Positions 5,466 through 7,090 of a DNA stretch of 7,090 nucleotides are shown piece by piece. The translations under genes were made by a program, and so were the position numbers. This DNA is from Anaerolineales bacterium (GTDB taxonomy: Bacteria > Chloroflexota > Anaerolineae > Anaerolineales > E44-bin32): positions 1-7,090 of the forward strand of contig JAUWFP010000108.1 of the NCBI GenBank assembly GCA_030606845.1. Direction: 5' to 3'. Position 1 is the stretch's first letter; every line of letters starts with the position of its first letter. The notes below the pieces were generated by a model. It was not told the origin of the DNA and did no database searches. It worked only from the letters and a program-made list of their open reading frames with translations.

Positions 5466-5784
5466 GAAAATAGTACGACAATCGCCGTTGATTAATTCGG
5501 CTAAGGTAACAATCAACCGCTATTCCGCATGAAATGTCACAAATAAGGCGCAAATGGGGCGATCGACAATTCATTCAGGATCGGAAAAATTCCCACGAGG
5601 TCGGCTGGTTGTATCTGAAGGGGTATTTCAGTCTCCGTCCTGCCAGACTCCATTTGAACCACCCCGCTTTAAAGAAGCGACCAGCCACCCCATCTCCCGG
5701 GTTGCAGCTTGATACAGGCGTAGCAATGGAGTTATGCTCCATGGCCGTCTTGTTCCTACACTATGTACAAGGTTGTTTTATTTA
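5466..5784. other. Intergenic region between the histidine kinase end and the AOR operon promoter
   Basis: These 319 bp hold no convincing gene. They contain small hairpins: CTGAA/TTCAG (5615-5631), CGCTT/AAGCG (5665-5679) and ATGGAG/CTCCAT (5726-5742). There is also a distant pair GGCTGGT (5603-5609) and ACCAGCC (5680-5686), and the operator-like repeat at 5484-5520. The hairpin at 5726-5742, 43 bp past the kinase stop, might help end that transcript but has no T run. Confidence 0.5.
5484..5520. promoter_or_regulatory. Inverted repeat upstream of the AOR promoter, possible activator site
   Basis: GTTGATT (5487-5493) and AATCAAC (5511-5517) are perfect inverted arms; after a C/C mismatch the flanking GC pairs also match (5484-5485 with 5519-5520). 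The centre lies about 70 bp upstream of the predicted start of transcription, a usual place for an activator dimer. The regulator is unknown. Confidence 0.4.
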
Positions 5785-7090
5785 TTAGGGGAGGTCAGAA
5801 GTTGGGAATACGAGTACCACCGTTGTGCCCGGGTTTCCTGTGCCATCCCAATCTGGTGAGGGGCTCAAGAGTTGAATATGGCCGCCGTGGGCATCCATTA
5901 TGGCCCGTGCGATCGAAAGACCCAGGCCGCTTCCACCATGGTCTCTCGAGCGGGAATAATCCGCCCGATAGAAGCGTTCAAAAACGTGGGGGAGGTCTTC
6001 GGCGGGTACTCCTGTTCCTCGGTCTTGCACCCAGATCACGATATGTGGCCCGGGCCGTAACGCTGGCTTGAAGGCCTCACCCTTTAATGATGCAGGGTAA
6101 CTCCCACCGCTGGGGTTTGGATCCTGTTTCTTTTGGTTAGCATCTCGCAATGTGACGAGAATTTCTTCGTCGGCTGGAGAATGCTTCAGTGCATTATCCA
6201 GAATATTGGTGAGCACCTGGTCGATGCGATCATGATCTGCGGTCACCATGATCGGTGTTTTGGGGAGTTCTATTTGGATATGTATTCCGCGCCTCTTCGC
6301 TTCAGGGGAAAGCTTCGTCTTCGTATCCTCGAGTAATTTCCTGAGATCGAGACTTTCGAGTTTGAGTTTCATTCCCCCGGCATCGACTCGGGTGAGGGTG
6401 AGTAAGTCATTCGTCATGCGAATGAGCCTGTCGGTCTCTCGCTCAATTGAGTTGAGGAAGCGATCCCTCACCTCGGGATCTTCAACCGCTCCATCCTGCA
6501 GCGATTCTGTCAACCCTTTTATTGCCGTCAGTGGGGTGCGGAGTTCGTGAGAGACGTCGGATATGAACTGAGTTCGCAGCTTTTCGGTTTCAAGCAAACG
6601 ATTGCGCATGCTTTCGAACGTCCGACTGAGTTGGCCCAATTCGTCGGACCGCTCGACGGGAATCGGGATATCGAATACGCCGGCTTGCATCCCGCGCGCC
6701 GCGCCTGCCAACTCATTTACAGGGCGTAAAAGGTTCCGGCTTAAGGAAAACGCGAGCAAGCCTGCAAGCGGTATGGCGATGCCGACCGCCAGAATAAGTC
6801 TCGTTCGCAGATCGGTCAGAACGGCCGTGATGTCTCGTAATGGGTGACCGAGAAGAAGGACGGCCACCGTTTCATCTTGTTGAAGCAGGGGGGTGGCGAC
6901 GAAAAGCCAGTCCTCATCCTTGATCTTATCTACGCTGCTGGTGATCTGTCCGCCGAAAGCATCTTGCGTGGCGGGGATCTCTTTATAGGGCTCCAGGTCG
7001 AGATCTGCAGATGCGATGACAGTCGCCCCCTCCTGGTCGATGAGCAGGAACCGGGTTTCTGTTGTGGAGCTGAGTTCGATTGTAAATTCT
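5785..7090 (-). CDS. Membrane sensor histidine kinase, C-terminal part (start outside window)
   Basis: The frame stays open to the window edge, giving 434 visible residues that lack the true N terminus; the GTG at 6867 is internal. Residues 1-90 look like the extracytoplasmic sensor, with LLIDQEGATVIASADLDL and VATPLLQQDETVAVLLLGHPL, the ligand-domain style of Cache-type kinases. A transmembrane helix (about 97-115) leads to a HAMP linker (118-170). The HisKA domain carries the phospho-accepting His at residue 181 in VSHELRTPL (codon 6547-6549). The ATPase domain has the N box NILDNALKHS (295-304), G1 DRGTG (356-360), F box FERFYR (370-375) and G2 GGSGLGLS (385-392), so it should be active. 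An unusual 28-residue Pro/Gly/Lys-rich insert sits at about 318-346. The partner regulator is not adjacent within the window; it may lie beyond 7090. Confidence 0.93.
   Translation of the reverse strand, partial: EFTIELSSTTETRFLLIDQEGATVIASADLDLEPYKEIPATQDAFGGQITSSVDKIKDEDWLFVATPLLQQDETVAVLLLGHPLRDITAVLTDLRTRLILAVGIAIPLAGLLAFSLSRNLLRPVNELAGAARGMQAGVFDIPIPVERSDELGQLSRTFESMRNRLLETEKLRTQFISDVSHELRTPLTAIKGLTESLQDGAVEDPEVRDRFLNSIERETDRLIRMTNDLLTLTRVDAGGMKLKLESLDLRKLLEDTKTKLSPEAKRRGIHIQIELPKTPIMVTADHDRIDQVLTNILDNALKHSPADEEILVTLRDANQKKQDPNPSGGSYPASLKGEAFKPALRPGPHIVIWVQDRGTGVPAEDLPHVFERFYRADYSRSRDHGGSGLGLSIARAIMDAHGGHIQLLSPSPDWDGTGNPGTTVVLVFPTSDLP

Noticed and set aside
5603..5686. Distant inverted pair GGCTGGT/ACCAGCC as ends of a small mobile element
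   Set aside because: Seven-base arms 70 bp apart are expected by chance in this much noncoding DNA; no flanking target duplication was seen.
5534..5788. 84-codon plus-strand frame between the kinase and the AOR operon
   Set aside because: No ribosome binding site, no recognisable motif, unlike neighbouring proteins in composition, and it runs into the kinase stop on the other strand.
3..7090. The response regulator and the histidine kinase as one two-component pair controlling the AOR operon
   Set aside because: They are more than 5 kb apart on opposite strands, with terminators and unrelated genes between; nothing in the sequence links them.

Overview
The window looks like chromosomal DNA from an anaerobic or facultatively anaerobic bacterium. 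The style of the two-component proteins, the secreted SIMPL-domain protein, the tungsten-type oxidoreductase and a long perfect hairpin built on AACCTCCCGCAGGTT together suggest a Chloroflexota (Anaerolineae-like) source. This placement is inference from recognition, not from a search.

Layout. (1) 3-680, plus strand: an OmpR-type response regulator, followed by a strong hairpin terminator at 756-791. (2) 681-1196: noncoding apart from the terminator and small inverted repeats. (3) 1197-1952, minus strand: an exported SIMPL (DUF541) protein. (4) 1953-2425: mostly noncoding, with one doubtful Cys-rich minus-strand ORF. (5) 2426-2743, plus strand: a MoaD/ThiS-like beta-grasp protein without a C-terminal Gly-Gly. 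(6) 5465 down to about 2815, minus strand: a self-contained transcription unit. It has a promoter (TTGACA -35), a roughly 140-nt leader, a MoaD-like protein with a 38-residue tail, a tungsten aldehyde:ferredoxin oxidoreductase (AOR) family enzyme, a MoaD-like protein ending in Gly-Gly, and an intrinsic terminator. (7) 5466-5784: noncoding, with an inverted repeat just upstream of the operon promoter. (8) 5785-7090, minus strand: the C-terminal 434 residues of a sensor histidine kinase whose start lies beyond the window.

How the genes may work together. The AOR enzyme would oxidise an aldehyde (or reduce a carboxylic acid) using a tungsten bis-pterin centre and one [4Fe-4S] cluster, exchanging electrons with ferredoxin. 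The unusual point is that three divergent ubiquitin-fold small proteins sit within 2.9 kb of one AOR gene, and only one has the Gly-Gly end needed for a sulfur-carrier role in pterin cofactor synthesis. The other two share an IGLF/VGIF-type last strand and carry an internal insertion or a C-terminal tail instead, so they may be non-conjugating partners of the enzyme (chaperone, scaffold or small subunit). No ferredoxin-like or flavin subunit lies next to the enzyme. The response regulator and histidine kinase are at opposite ends on opposite strands, and nothing here shows that they are partners.
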